DNA of 64,000 nt from Flavobacteriales bacterium (GTDB lineage: Bacteria; Bacteroidota; Bacteroidia; Flavobacteriales_F; PHOS-HE28): assembly GCA_016702645.1 (NCBI GenBank), contig JADJDP010000002.1, forward strand, positions 286,307-350,306, in the 5' to 3' direction. Below are positions 7,982 through 16,771 of the stretch, piece after piece. Below the pieces are notes generated by a model, which was given only the letters and a program-made list of their open reading frames with translations, had not been told where the DNA came from and ran no database searches. Positions within the stretch are counted from its first letter, which is position 1, and each line of letters starts with the position of its first letter. The position numbers and the translations under genes are program-made.

Positions 7982-10223
7982 AGATCCGGTCGAAGATGTT
8001 GGGCCGCTTGTTGCGGGAGGAGTCGGGCTGCGCTGGTTTGAAGATGTCCTCGATGAAGCGTTCCAGCGCCCCGCGTTCATGGCGCGGATCGCAGTCCAGG
8101 TCCACCTCATGGTTCGTCATCCAGCCGAAGTCCACGACGTACTTCTTGCGCAATGCAGCATCCGTTTCGATCCCCTTCAGAACGCGGCCAACGATGGGCA
8201 ACGCGAGTTGTCCTCCTGTCCCGTTCGCGCTCACGAAATGGACCTCGGGGTCGAAGGCCCCCACCCAGGTGCCGATGACCAATTTCGAGGTGTATGCAAC
8301 GAACCACGCATCGCTGTAATCCTGGGAGGTTCCTGTTTTTGCGGCGTACGGGCCGGTGAGCCCATAGCGTGATCGCAGTGCAACTCCTGTTCCTTCGTTC
8401 ACTGCCCGCTGCAACATTGCGGTGACTCCAGCCGCTGTGCTTTCCTGGATTGGTCGTGTGCTGCGCGGTTGTTTCGCCTTGTACAACAGCGCGCCCTGCG
8501 CATCGGTGATGCGGGTGATCAGCTGTGGCGTCATGCGTTGTCCGCCGGTGGCGAAGGTTCCGTAGGCGGGGACCAGTTCACGCAACGACACTTCCGTTGC
8601 GCCCAGCGCCATCGCCGGCTTGTCCACATCCTTCGTGGAAAGCCCCAGCCCCTTCATGGTGCGGCGAAGCGTATCAAGCCCCGTTCGGAAGTACAGGTCA
8701 ACGGTCGGACGATTGAGGCTCCGCGCAAGAGCGTACCACATGGCGACTTCCCCTTCGATGGTGTCACGATCGAAATTGTCCGGTGCCCAATCATCGTATG
8801 CGCCGTAGGTCTTCTTGGAATTGTCCAGATAGTCGCAGGGTTCGAGCCCACGCTCGATAGCAGCTGCATAGACGATGGGCTTGATCGTGCTTGCCACCGA
8901 TCGATGCGCGTCCACCAGGTCATAGGGCAGGTATCGATGATCGTTCCCGCCGACCCATGCACGAACAGCTCCGTTGGAGGGATCCATGACGAGCACTGCG
9001 GCGTTGAGCATGCGGTGGTAGTGCCACAAACTGTCGCGATAGCTCAATGTGTCCGCTCGTTTCCCGTCGTGATCGTAGACCTCACCGATGTAGCTGGGGT
9101 TCTCTTTCCAGCGCGCTTTTTTCCGGATCGGTGTGCGCTTCTCCCAGGTAGCGCGCGCTTTGCGGGATCGCAGTTCGCGGTCCAACTTGGGTTGCATGGC
9201 AGCGAGCTGTGCATGTGCCGCATCGAACGCGAGCTGTTGCAGCTTCGGATCGATGGTGGTGGTGATGCGCAGGCCGTCCTTCTCCAGGTCGTATTCCTTT
9301 CCACCACGTTTCGCGATGTCCTTCAGTATGGAACGCGCTTCGTCCGCCACATGCTGGTTGAAGTAACCGTACGGATCGAGCGCATCGCCACCGACATAGT
9401 CCAACGTGATCGGCATCTTGCGCAGGCTGTCCGTCTCCGTGCGTGAGAGGTGGCCACGTGACAGCATGAGTTCCAACACCTGATCACGCCGCCCCTTCGA
9501 TCGCTCCGGGTACAACCGTGGATTGTAGCTCGTGTTCGCCTTCAGCATGCCCACGAGGACCGCCCCTTCTTCCACGCGCAGGCGCTTGGTGGGTTTGCCG
9601 AAGAACCGCTGTGCGGCGGCCTCCACGCCGTAGGTGTTCTCCCCGAACGGGACCGAGTTGAAGTAGAGCACGAGCACATCGTTCTTGGTGAGCACCCGCT
9701 CGAGCCGTTGCGCCACCAGCGCCTCCTTCATCTTGTTCACCGGTATGGTCAGCGGTCCGTGGCTTCCTCGACCATAGAGGTTCTTGACGATCTGTTGCGA
9801 GATGGTGCTGCCACCGCCACCGCTTCGGTCGCCGCCGAGGAGCGTGCGGAAGAACACGCGGAAATAACTTCTGCCATCCACACCGGCGTGACTGAAGAAG
9901 CGCGCGTCTTCCGTGGAGACGAGCGCATCGATCAAGTGACGCGGCAGGTCTTCGTACCGAACATTGGTGCGGTCCTTCGCGAACACCTTCCCGATCAATT
10001 TTCCATCAGTCGCCAACACGAGGGTCGCTTCCTCGTTGCGGATGTCGCTGAGTTCCTCCTCCGTGGGCAGTTCGCCGAAGACACCCGCCCGCACCAGTTG
10101 CAGCAGGGTGAAGAAACAGACAAGGATGGTCGCGAGCCCGATGAGGAGCGCTTTCAACCAGGGCTGCCAGCGTCCTTTCTTACCGCGTTTTCCACTGGTG
10201 CGGGATGGGGACCTCTTGGCCAT
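7965..10223 (-). CDS. mrcA: Class A penicillin-binding protein 1A
   Basis: Bifunctional peptidoglycan glycosyltransferase/transpeptidase, 752 aa. It has a basic cytoplasmic tail, one anchor helix (ALLIGLATILVCFFTLLQLV) and a GT51 domain with EDARFFSHAGVD and GGSTISQQIVKNLY. The transpeptidase domain has the nucleophile motif STIK, the SxN motif SLN in ARSLNRPTV and KTG in AAKTGTSQD. All three penicillin-binding motifs are present, so it should be active. Standalone between the acyltransferase and hflX. Confidence 0.95.
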   Translation of the reverse strand: MAKRSPSRTSGKRGKKGRWQPWLKALLIGLATILVCFFTLLQLVRAGVFGELPTEEELSDIRNEEATLVLATDGKLIGKVFAKDRTNVRYEDLPRHLIDALVSTEDARFFSHAGVDGRSYFRVFFRTLLGGDRSGGGGSTISQQIVKNLYGRGSHGPLTIPVNKMKEALVAQRLERVLTKNDVLVLYFNSVPFGENTYGVEAAAQRFFGKPTKRLRVEEGAVLVGMLKANTSYNPRLYPERSKGRRDQVLELMLSRGHLSRTETDSLRKMPITLDYVGGDALDPYGYFNQHVADEARSILKDIAKRGGKEYDLEKDGLRITTTIDPKLQQLAFDAAHAQLAAMQPKLDRELRSRKARATWEKRTPIRKKARWKENPSYIGEVYDHDGKRADTLSYRDSLWHYHRMLNAAVLVMDPSNGAVRAWVGGNDHRYLPYDLVDAHRSVASTIKPIVYAAAIERGLEPCDYLDNSKKTYGAYDDWAPDNFDRDTIEGEVAMWYALARSLNRPTVDLYFRTGLDTLRRTMKGLGLSTKDVDKPAMALGATEVSLRELVPAYGTFATGGQRMTPQLITRITDAQGALLYKAKQPRSTRPIQESTAAGVTAMLQRAVNEGTGVALRSRYGLTGPYAAKTGTSQDYSDAWFVAYTSKLVIGTWVGAFDPEVHFVSANGTGGQLALPIVGRVLKGIETDAALRKKYVVDFGWMTNHEVDLDCDPRHERGALERFIEDIFKPAQPDSSRNKRPNIFDRIFKKKP

Positions 10224-10271
10224 GGTGGAACAACGCGGTCGATGGATCGTTGGTCTCCAACGAGGAAGGGC

Positions 10272-11498
10272 CTAGGACTGCTCGGTGTAGTCGTCCTTGA
10301 ACAAGAGGTCGCTCTCGTACGGGTAACGGGCGATGTGCAGTGCTTTCACCCGTTCGTACAGGAGCTTGCGCAAACCATCCATGTTCCCTTTCGCCAGGGC
10401 GCTGATGAAGAGGCATTCTTCTCCGGCCATGCGCGCCATCCACGTTTCCTTCAATTCCTCCAACGAGTATTGCTCCACGCGTTTGGGTGCGAGGTCGTCC
10501 GGGTCGAAATGTGCGGGGCGGTACGCATCGATCTTGTTGAACAGGACGATCACCGGCTTGTCGCCTGCGCCGATCTCGTTCAACGTCTGTTTCACGGTCT
10601 CGTACTGCTCTTCGAAGTTGTGGTGACTGATGTCCACCACATGCAGGAGCAGGTCGGCTTCACGCGTTTCATCGAGTGTGCTCTTGAAGCTCTCGATCAA
10701 CTGGTGGGGCAGCTTGCGGATGAAGCCCACGGTGTCGCTCACCAGGAAGGGAAGGTTGCCCAGCACCACTTTTCGCACCGTGGTGTCCAGCGTGGCGAAG
10801 AGCTTGTTCTCCGCGAAGACCTCGCTCTTGCTCAGCACGGTCATGAGCGTGCTCTTGCCCACGTTGGTGTAGCCCACCACCGCCACGCGAACCAGTTTGC
10901 CCCGGTTGCCGCGTTGCGTCGCCATCTGCTTGTCGATGTCCTTCAGTTGGCCCTTGAGCAGGGAGATGCGATCGCGGATCAGGCGCCTGTCGGTCTCGAT
11001 CTCCTTTTCCCCAGCGCCTCCTCGGGTACCTGTACCACCGCGCTGCCGCTCCAAGTGCGTCCACAACTTGGTGAGGCGTGGGAGCATGTATTCGTACTGC
11101 GCGAGTTCCACTTGCTTCTTGGCGTGTGCCGAGCGCGCCCTTCGCGCGAAGATGTCCAGGATCAAGCGCGGGCGATCGAGCACGGGCTTCGCCAGTTCCT
11201 TCTCGATGTTGCGCTGTTGTGCTGGCGATAGTTCATCGTCGAAGATCACGCAGTCGGCGTCGTTCGCCGTCATCCACTCCTTCACCTCGGCGAGCTTGCC
11301 ACTGCCCACGTAAGTGCGGCCGTCGGGCCTGTGGAGCCGCTGTGTGAATCGTTTCAGCGTGCGGATGTCGGCCGTGGTGGCGAGGAACTCGAGCTCGTCC
11401 AGGTATTCCTTCACGTGGTCGGCGTCCTGGTCATCGGTGATGAGGCCGATGAGCACGGCACGTTCGGCCTTGCCCTTGATCTCGATCGGGTCGATCAT
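10272..11498 (-). CDS. hflX: Ribosome-associated GTPase HflX
   Basis: HflX GTPase, which binds and can split stalled 70S ribosomes. 408 aa. The N-terminal HflX domain (GKAERAVLIGLI, VGSGKLAEVKEW, FDDELSPAQQRN, DRPRLILDIFARRA) is followed by the G domain: G1 GYTNVGKST, G3 DTVGFIRKLP, G4 FNKIDA. Its ATG overlaps the stop of the upstream cytochrome gene (ATGA), so it is the last gene of a three-gene operon. Confidence 0.96.
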   Translation of the reverse strand: MIDPIEIKGKAERAVLIGLITDDQDADHVKEYLDELEFLATTADIRTLKRFTQRLHRPDGRTYVGSGKLAEVKEWMTANDADCVIFDDELSPAQQRNIEKELAKPVLDRPRLILDIFARRARSAHAKKQVELAQYEYMLPRLTKLWTHLERQRGGTGTRGGAGEKEIETDRRLIRDRISLLKGQLKDIDKQMATQRGNRGKLVRVAVVGYTNVGKSTLMTVLSKSEVFAENKLFATLDTTVRKVVLGNLPFLVSDTVGFIRKLPHQLIESFKSTLDETREADLLLHVVDISHHNFEEQYETVKQTLNEIGAGDKPVIVLFNKIDAYRPAHFDPDDLAPKRVEQYSLEELKETWMARMAGEECLFISALAKGNMDGLRKLLYERVKALHIARYPYESDLLFKDDYTEQS

Positions 11499-11824
11499 TT
11501 CGTTTTCGGCAGCGAGCGCACGTGCGCTACCACCGCTTCGATGTCCTTCGCGGAGAGCATGTTCTTGTAAGGCAGCATGGTGCCTTTGCCCTCCCGCACG
11601 CGGGCGATCATTTCCTCCTTGGTGAGCGTGCTCTTCGTGAGGTCCTTGGCTCCGTTGAAGCCGAGCTTGCCATCGGTGCCGTGGCAGAGCGTGCAGTTCA
11701 TGCGATAGATGCGTTCCCCCTCACTGATGCCGCTTTCGGCACCTAGTTCAACAGGAGCATCGCCGCTGCTGCACGCGAGAACCAGCAGCGCCATGGAGGC
11801 GAGCGCGATGAAGGTCTTTCTCAT
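11495..11824 (-). CDS. Monoheme c-type cytochrome, lipoprotein
   Basis: Small class I c-type cytochrome, 109 aa from the ATG at 11824. The N-terminus is a lipoprotein signal peptide with lipobox LVLAC (Cys18). The heme site is CTLCH in the MNCTLCHGTDGKLGF block. A candidate distal Met lies in GKGTMLPYKNM, followed by a C-terminal helix. It should sit on the periplasmic face of a membrane and carry electrons; the partner is unknown. It is translationally coupled to the upstream membrane protein (ATGA) and to hflX downstream (ATGA). Confidence 0.9.
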   Translation of the reverse strand: MRKTFIALASMALLVLACSSGDAPVELGAESGISEGERIYRMNCTLCHGTDGKLGFNGAKDLTKSTLTKEEMIARVREGKGTMLPYKNMLSAKDIEAVVAHVRSLPKTK

Positions 11825-12261
11825 AGCCAACCGAGCGAGCGGAATTCATCCCGGAACGGCCACGGAACGGCTACCAGGATCAGAAGGAGGCCGATACCGT
11901 AGAACACCACGATCCGCATCTGCTTGGTGCGTTCGTCCGTGGCACGCTTGGAGAGCATACGTCCCACGGTGATGAGCGCGATCGCCAGTACCATCATGCC
12001 GATGTGCTCGAATTTCCAGAAGCGACGGTACGGGTCCGCCATCTTGTCGATCATCTGGTAGTCCATCGCATAGAGGATGCCGCCGACGCCCAGTTGCACA
12101 TGGCAAAGCACCATGGCCAGGATGGTGACGGCACGCTCGCCGGTAAGGATCGGTCGCTGCTGGAGAACGCCGCGCAGGTTCACCGCGAAAGCGTAGAGCA
12201 GGGTGAGCAGCACGGCATAGCGCAACAGGCTGTGGAAGAAGGGAAGGAAGCCGGAATCCAT
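11821..12261 (-). CDS. Four-helix membrane protein, cytochrome b-like
   Basis: About 146 aa from MDSGFLPFFHSLLRY. It has four predicted helices: LLRYAVLLTLLYAFAV, ILAMVLCHVQLGVGGILYA, IGMMVLAIALITVGRML and IVVFYGIGLLLILVAVPWP. Several helix histidines (FFHSLLRY, LCHVQLG, EHIGMM) could ligate heme, and it is coupled to a c-type cytochrome. No firm family name. The start was chosen at the ATG giving MDSGF; a longer upstream frame is poorly hydrophobic. A minus-strand TACCTTCG element lies 43 bases upstream. Confidence 0.75.
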   Translation of the reverse strand: MDSGFLPFFHSLLRYAVLLTLLYAFAVNLRGVLQQRPILTGERAVTILAMVLCHVQLGVGGILYAMDYQMIDKMADPYRRFWKFEHIGMMVLAIALITVGRMLSKRATDERTKQMRIVVFYGIGLLLILVAVPWPFRDEFRSLGWL

Positions 12262-12303
12262 GGGGTCGGGGAGCGTTTCGTGCCTGCCTTGCACAAGCGG
12301 GGT

Positions 12304-12311
12304 CGAAGGTA
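12304..12311 (-). promoter_or_regulatory. Candidate -7 element (TACCTTCG) of the cytochrome-hflX operon
   Basis: Minus-strand TACCTTCG upstream of the ATG at 12261, opposed to the plus-strand element at 12377. Confidence 0.35.
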
Positions 12312-12376
12312 GCAGGGAACGAGCGCAGTGTGGCCAAGTGGGTCCATGCACATGAGGAGGACGTTGCCGCCCCGGC

Positions 12377-12384
12377 TACATTCG
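12377..12384 (+). promoter_or_regulatory. Candidate -7 element (TACATTCG) of the amidohydrolase genes
   Basis: TACATTCG ends nine bases before the ATG at 12394. Confidence 0.4.
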
Positions 12385-12393
12385 CCACCGTCA

Positions 12394-15300
12394 ATGCGGA
12401 ACCTGCTGCGCTTTCTTGCCTGCTTGCTGCCCTCGCTCGCGTTGGGGCAAAGCACTGCCCCGCCAGTTCATGTGGTGAGCACCGCTCAGACGCTCGTTGC
12501 GTTCACCAACGCCACCTTGCATCCCGATGCACGCACAGTGCTCTTGAAGGCCACGCTGGTGGTGAAGAACGGTGAAGTGATCGCAGCGGGCAACGACATG
12601 GTGATCCCCGCAGGCGCGGTGGTGCGCGACCTCAACGGCCTGCATATCTGGCCTGCGTTGATCGAGCCTTACAGCGACCTCGGCCTGCCCGCGAGCAATG
12701 CGGACGAGCGTAAAACCGAGACCAGGGCGGGACGCCATTGGAACGGTGCGCTGCGCGCCGATGCCCATGCCCACCAACTGTACAAGGCGGATGGCGACCG
12801 TTCCACCAAGTTGCGCGAGCAGGGCTTCGCATTGGTGATCGCTCACCGCATGGATGGCATTGCACGCGGTACATCCGCAGCGATCGTGCTGAACGATGAG
12901 GAGCCGGTGAAGAGCATCGTCCGACCGGACGTGTCCGCACACTTCAGTTTCCGCAAGGGCAGCTCCAAGGATGCATATCCGAATTCCCTGACGGGTTCGA
13001 TCGCACTGGTGCGTCAAGCCTTCCTGGATGCGCTCTGGTACGGTTCGCTGCGCGCGCCGAAGGAAACCGATGCCGTGCTGCACGAGTTGGGTTGCCAGTT
13101 GGATGGTCGCATGGTGTTCGATGCGGGCGATCGAAATGATGTGCTACGCTGGTCGAAAGTGCTGGCCGAGTTCAGCCTGCCGGGCATCATAAAAGGCGCC
13201 GGGGATGAGTATGCGCGTTTGGCGGAGATCAAAGCTGCGGGGCTACCCTTGATAGTCCCGTTCAACCTGCCCGAGGCGTACGATGTAGAGGATCCTTACG
13301 ATGCACAGGAAGTGAGCTTCGCTCGCTTGAAGCACTGGGAACTCGCACCCTTCAACGCGGCGATGCTTGACAGTGCGGCCATACCCTTCGCACTTACCAC
13401 GCATGGGCGCAAGGACCTCGCTGCTGTTTGGAAGGAGTTGCGCAAACTCGTTGCATGCGGTCTCGACAGCGCACGTGCGATCGAAGCGCTCACCACCGAT
13501 CCTGCCAGGCTCTTCGGCTTGGACGATCGTTATGGCGCACTGCGTGCGGGCATGGCCGCCAACTTCCTCATCACATCGCACCACCTGCTCCATGAGAAGA
13601 ACGTGATCCACGAGACCTGGGTGACCGGTAAGCGTTACCTGCTCGATGATCCCGACAAGCCCAAGCTCCAGGGCACCTATGAACTCAACATGGTCAATGC
13701 CATCTGGGTCATGGACATCAGTGGTGAACGCGACAAGCAGGAAGTGACGGTGCGGCGATCGAGCGAGGACGACAGCCTGAAGGTGAAGGTGCGCTTCGAG
13801 CGGCAGGGTAGCTTGGTGAGCCTGAGCTTCGCACCGAAGGACAAACCAGCCGAGTTGTTGCGCCTCAACGGGACCATCCACGCCGGCGGCGGGCTGTGGG
13901 ATGGACAAGGCCAGAAGCCCGGCGGCGACTGGTTCGCCTGGAGTGCACTGCGAAAGGCGGAACGAGGTGCCAGCAAACCCGCGCGATCGGATACGACGAA
14001 GGTGAAGCCGCCGTCGATCCGTGGAGCAATCAACTACCCGCTTGTGGGGTATGGGTGGCTGCTTCCACCGCAGCAGGAGACCGTCGTCTTCCGCAACGCG
14101 ACCGTGTGGACCAACACCGCGAACGGTATCCTGCGCAACGCCGATGTGTTGGTGCATGAGGGCAGGGTGGTGGCGGTGGGTGCGAAGCTGGACGCGGGCT
14201 CCGTTTTCCCCGGAAAGAAGAAACCACCGCTTGCGGAAGTGGATGCCACCGGGAAACACCTCACCTGTGGCATTGTCGATGAGCATTCGCACATCGCCAT
14301 TTCGCGTGGTGTCAACGAAGGATCGCACAGCGTCACCAGTGAAGTGCGCATGGGCGACGTGGTGAACCCCGACGATGTGAACATCTACCGCGATCTTGCA
14401 GGTGGTGTCACGACCGCGCAGTTGCTGCATGGCAGTGCCAACGCGATCGGTGGACAAAGCGCGCTGATCAAATTGCGGTGGGGGCATGCTGCCGATAGCC
14501 TACTCCTCCGCAATGCACCCAAGCGGATCAAGTTCGCTCTGGGCGAGAACGTGAAACAGAGCAATTGGGGCGATCCATCCGGTCGTTTTCCGCAGACACG
14601 GATGGGCGTGGAACAAGTGTTCTACGACGCCTTCCTGCGTGCGAAGGCCTACCAGGCGGAACGCGATCGTGTTCAAGTGGCATCAGGGCAGGTGAAGAAG
14701 GGCAAGAAGGCGGGGCTCGACGTGATCGATGAAGAAATGCCGCGACGGGACCTGCGCCTCGAAGCACTGGCGGAGATCCTGCGCGGCGAACGCGACATCA
14801 GTTGCCACAGCTATGTGCAAAGCGAGATCGGTATGCTCATGCATGTGGCCGACAGCATGGGCTTCACGGTGAACACCTTCACACACATCCTCGAAGGCTA
14901 TAAGCTGGCCGCAACGATGAAAGCGCACGGAGCGAGCGCGAGCACCTTCAGCGATTGGTGGGCCTACAAGTTCGAGGTGGTGGAAGCGATCCCGCACAAT
15001 GCGGCACTTCTCCACTTGAACGGTGTGAACACGGGGATCAACAGCGATGACGCCGAGATGAGCCGCCGCCTGAACCAGGAAGCTGCGAAGGCAATGAAGT
15101 ACGGCGGGGTGAGCGCAGAGGAGGCGTGGAAGATGGTGACGTTGAACCCGGCGAGGATGCTGAAGCTGGATCAACGTATCGGTTCGGTGGAAGTAGGAAA
15201 GGATGCCGACCTCGTGCTGTGGAGCAGCGAGCCATTGAGCATTGATGCCCGTGCGTTGAAGACCTACGTGGATGGAGTTTGCTACTACGATGAGGCGAGG

Positions 15301-15468
15301 GATCGCGAGCAACGCGCATGGATCGCAACTGAACGCGATCGCATCGTGCGGGCCATGATGCAAGCGAAGAGCGAAGGTGCCCCGACCAAGAAGGCCCGTC
15401 GCGATCAGCCCCGCTTGTGGGAATGCGAGGACCTGGGCGATGAAGAAGAAGAGGACGATGCGCACTGA
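12394..15468 (+). CDS. Secreted double amidohydrolase-family protein
   Basis: 1024 aa from MRNLLRFLACLLPSLALGQS, a Sec signal peptide. It holds two amidohydrolase-like halves. The N-terminal half (~30-430) has the beta-sandwich start and the late ALTTDPARLFGLDDRYGAL block, but reads IWPALIEPYSD where the metal-binding GxxDxHxH should be, so it looks catalytically dead. A beta-rich linker follows (~430-560). The C-terminal half (~570-1000) has IVDEHSHIAI with the HxH metal ligands, ISCHSY and TFTHILEGY histidines, and LNPARMLKLDQRIGSVEVGKDADLVL. Probably a periplasmic hydrolase of cyclic amide or peptide-like substrates; substrate unknown. The next gene overlaps its 3' end. Confidence 0.85.
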   Translation: MRNLLRFLACLLPSLALGQSTAPPVHVVSTAQTLVAFTNATLHPDARTVLLKATLVVKNGEVIAAGNDMVIPAGAVVRDLNGLHIWPALIEPYSDLGLPASNADERKTETRAGRHWNGALRADAHAHQLYKADGDRSTKLREQGFALVIAHRMDGIARGTSAAIVLNDEEPVKSIVRPDVSAHFSFRKGSSKDAYPNSLTGSIALVRQAFLDALWYGSLRAPKETDAVLHELGCQLDGRMVFDAGDRNDVLRWSKVLAEFSLPGIIKGAGDEYARLAEIKAAGLPLIVPFNLPEAYDVEDPYDAQEVSFARLKHWELAPFNAAMLDSAAIPFALTTHGRKDLAAVWKELRKLVACGLDSARAIEALTTDPARLFGLDDRYGALRAGMAANFLITSHHLLHEKNVIHETWVTGKRYLLDDPDKPKLQGTYELNMVNAIWVMDISGERDKQEVTVRRSSEDDSLKVKVRFERQGSLVSLSFAPKDKPAELLRLNGTIHAGGGLWDGQGQKPGGDWFAWSALRKAERGASKPARSDTTKVKPPSIRGAINYPLVGYGWLLPPQQETVVFRNATVWTNTANGILRNADVLVHEGRVVAVGAKLDAGSVFPGKKKPPLAEVDATGKHLTCGIVDEHSHIAISRGVNEGSHSVTSEVRMGDVVNPDDVNIYRDLAGGVTTAQLLHGSANAIGGQSALIKLRWGHAADSLLLRNAPKRIKFALGENVKQSNWGDPSGRFPQTRMGVEQVFYDAFLRAKAYQAERDRVQVASGQVKKGKKAGLDVIDEEMPRRDLRLEALAEILRGERDISCHSYVQSEIGMLMHVADSMGFTVNTFTHILEGYKLAATMKAHGASASTFSDWWAYKFEVVEAIPHNAALLHLNGVNTGINSDDAEMSRRLNQEAAKAMKYGGVSAEEAWKMVTLNPARMLKLDQRIGSVEVGKDADLVLWSSEPLSIDARALKTYVDGVCYYDEARDREQRAWIATERDRIVRAMMQAKSEGAPTKKARRDQPRLWECEDLGDEEEEDDAH

Positions 15469-16771
15469 TCACCTCATAGTCGTCTTCGCTGTCTGGCTTT
15501 TGCCGTGCGCATTGTTCGCCCAAAGACCCACTCCCGCGCCTCCACAAACGAAGAGCGTTCTAGTAACAGGTGGTACCGTTCATGTGGGCGATGGCAAGGT
15601 GATCGATGAGGGTGCCGTTGGTTTCCGCAATGGCCGGATCGACTATGTGGGCTACAACTATGGTGTCACCGCGGCCTACGACACCGTGATCGATGTGAAG
15701 GGCCAGCAGGTGTATCCCGGTTTCATCGCCCCCGATGCCTCCCTTGGCTTGGTGGAGATCGAGCAGTCGCGTTCAACGGTGGATCAGCAGGACGTTGGAA
15801 CGATGGAACCGGAGTTCCGGGCGATCGCAGCCTACAAGTCGGATTCACGTGTCATTCCCACCGTTCGCTCCAACGGCGTATTGCTCGTGCAGGTGGCTCC
15901 GCGCGGATTGACGATCGCCGGTACCAGCAGCATCGTGCAATTGGACGCGTGGGACGCTGACGCCGCTGTGGTCCGAAAGGATGACGGCGTGTTCATGACA
16001 TGGCCAGCTGCCTACCAGCGTGGGGGTTGGTGGGCTGAACCCGGAGAAACGGACAATGAGAAGAAGGACGAACGTGCGGCCAAGATCGAAGAGATGCGTG
16101 CCTTCTTCCGCAAGGCGAAGGGTTATGCGGAAGTGAGCGCGCCGACCGAGCGCGATCCACGCATGGAGGCGATGCGTGGCTTGTTCAGCGGGAACAAGTC
16201 GCTCTTCGTCCGCGCGAACGCCGCGAAGGAGATCATCGAGGCGGTGCAATTCGCAAAAGCGGAAGGCGTGAAGCGCACCGTGATCGTGGGCGGCTATGAT
16301 GCCTGGCGCGTGGCCGACCTCCTGCGCGAGAACAAAGTGGATGTGATCCTACGCCGCACGCACAGTTTGCCTTTGCGCCCGGACGATGATGTGGACCTGC
16401 CGTACCGATTGCCTGCTTTGTTGAAGGAACGAGGTGTCCGCTTTTGTCTGGGCTATAGCGGTGATCACGAAGCTTCCGGTGTGCGCAATCTCGCGTTCAC
16501 CGCAGGCACGGCAAGCACCTACGGTCTGGGCAGCGAGGACGCGTTGCGGGCCATCACGCTGGATGCAGCGGCAGTGCTTGGTATCGATGACCGCTGTGGC
16601 AGCCTGGTCGTTGGGAAGGATGCCACGCTCATTGTTTCGAACGGTGATGCACTGGACATGCGCACCAACGATGTGCGCCATGCGTTCATCCAAGGTCGCC
16701 GCATCATGCTGGACGACCACCAGAAGCAACTGTACCGGCAGTACAAGCAGCGACTGGAACAGGGTCAGTAG
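15440..16771 (+). CDS. Secreted amidohydrolase-like protein, degenerate metal site
   Basis: 443 aa from MKKKRTMRTDHL with a Sec signal peptide ending near ALFAQ; an internal ATG at 15458 is an alternative. It overlaps the preceding amidohydrolase gene by 29 bases, so the two are coupled. Amidohydrolase composite-domain start (VLVTGGTVHVGDGKVIDEG) and end (ITLDAAAVLGIDDRCGSLVVGKDATLIV) are clear. The metal-binding HxH strand reads GFIAPDASLGL with no histidines, as in the N-terminal half of its neighbour. It may be a non-catalytic partner. The 3' end overlaps trpS (convergent) by seven bases. Confidence 0.83.
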   Translation: MKKKRTMRTDHLIVVFAVWLLPCALFAQRPTPAPPQTKSVLVTGGTVHVGDGKVIDEGAVGFRNGRIDYVGYNYGVTAAYDTVIDVKGQQVYPGFIAPDASLGLVEIEQSRSTVDQQDVGTMEPEFRAIAAYKSDSRVIPTVRSNGVLLVQVAPRGLTIAGTSSIVQLDAWDADAAVVRKDDGVFMTWPAAYQRGGWWAEPGETDNEKKDERAAKIEEMRAFFRKAKGYAEVSAPTERDPRMEAMRGLFSGNKSLFVRANAAKEIIEAVQFAKAEGVKRTVIVGGYDAWRVADLLRENKVDVILRRTHSLPLRPDDDVDLPYRLPALLKERGVRFCLGYSGDHEASGVRNLAFTAGTASTYGLGSEDALRAITLDAAAVLGIDDRCGSLVVGKDATLIVSNGDALDMRTNDVRHAFIQGRRIMLDDHQKQLYRQYKQRLEQGQ

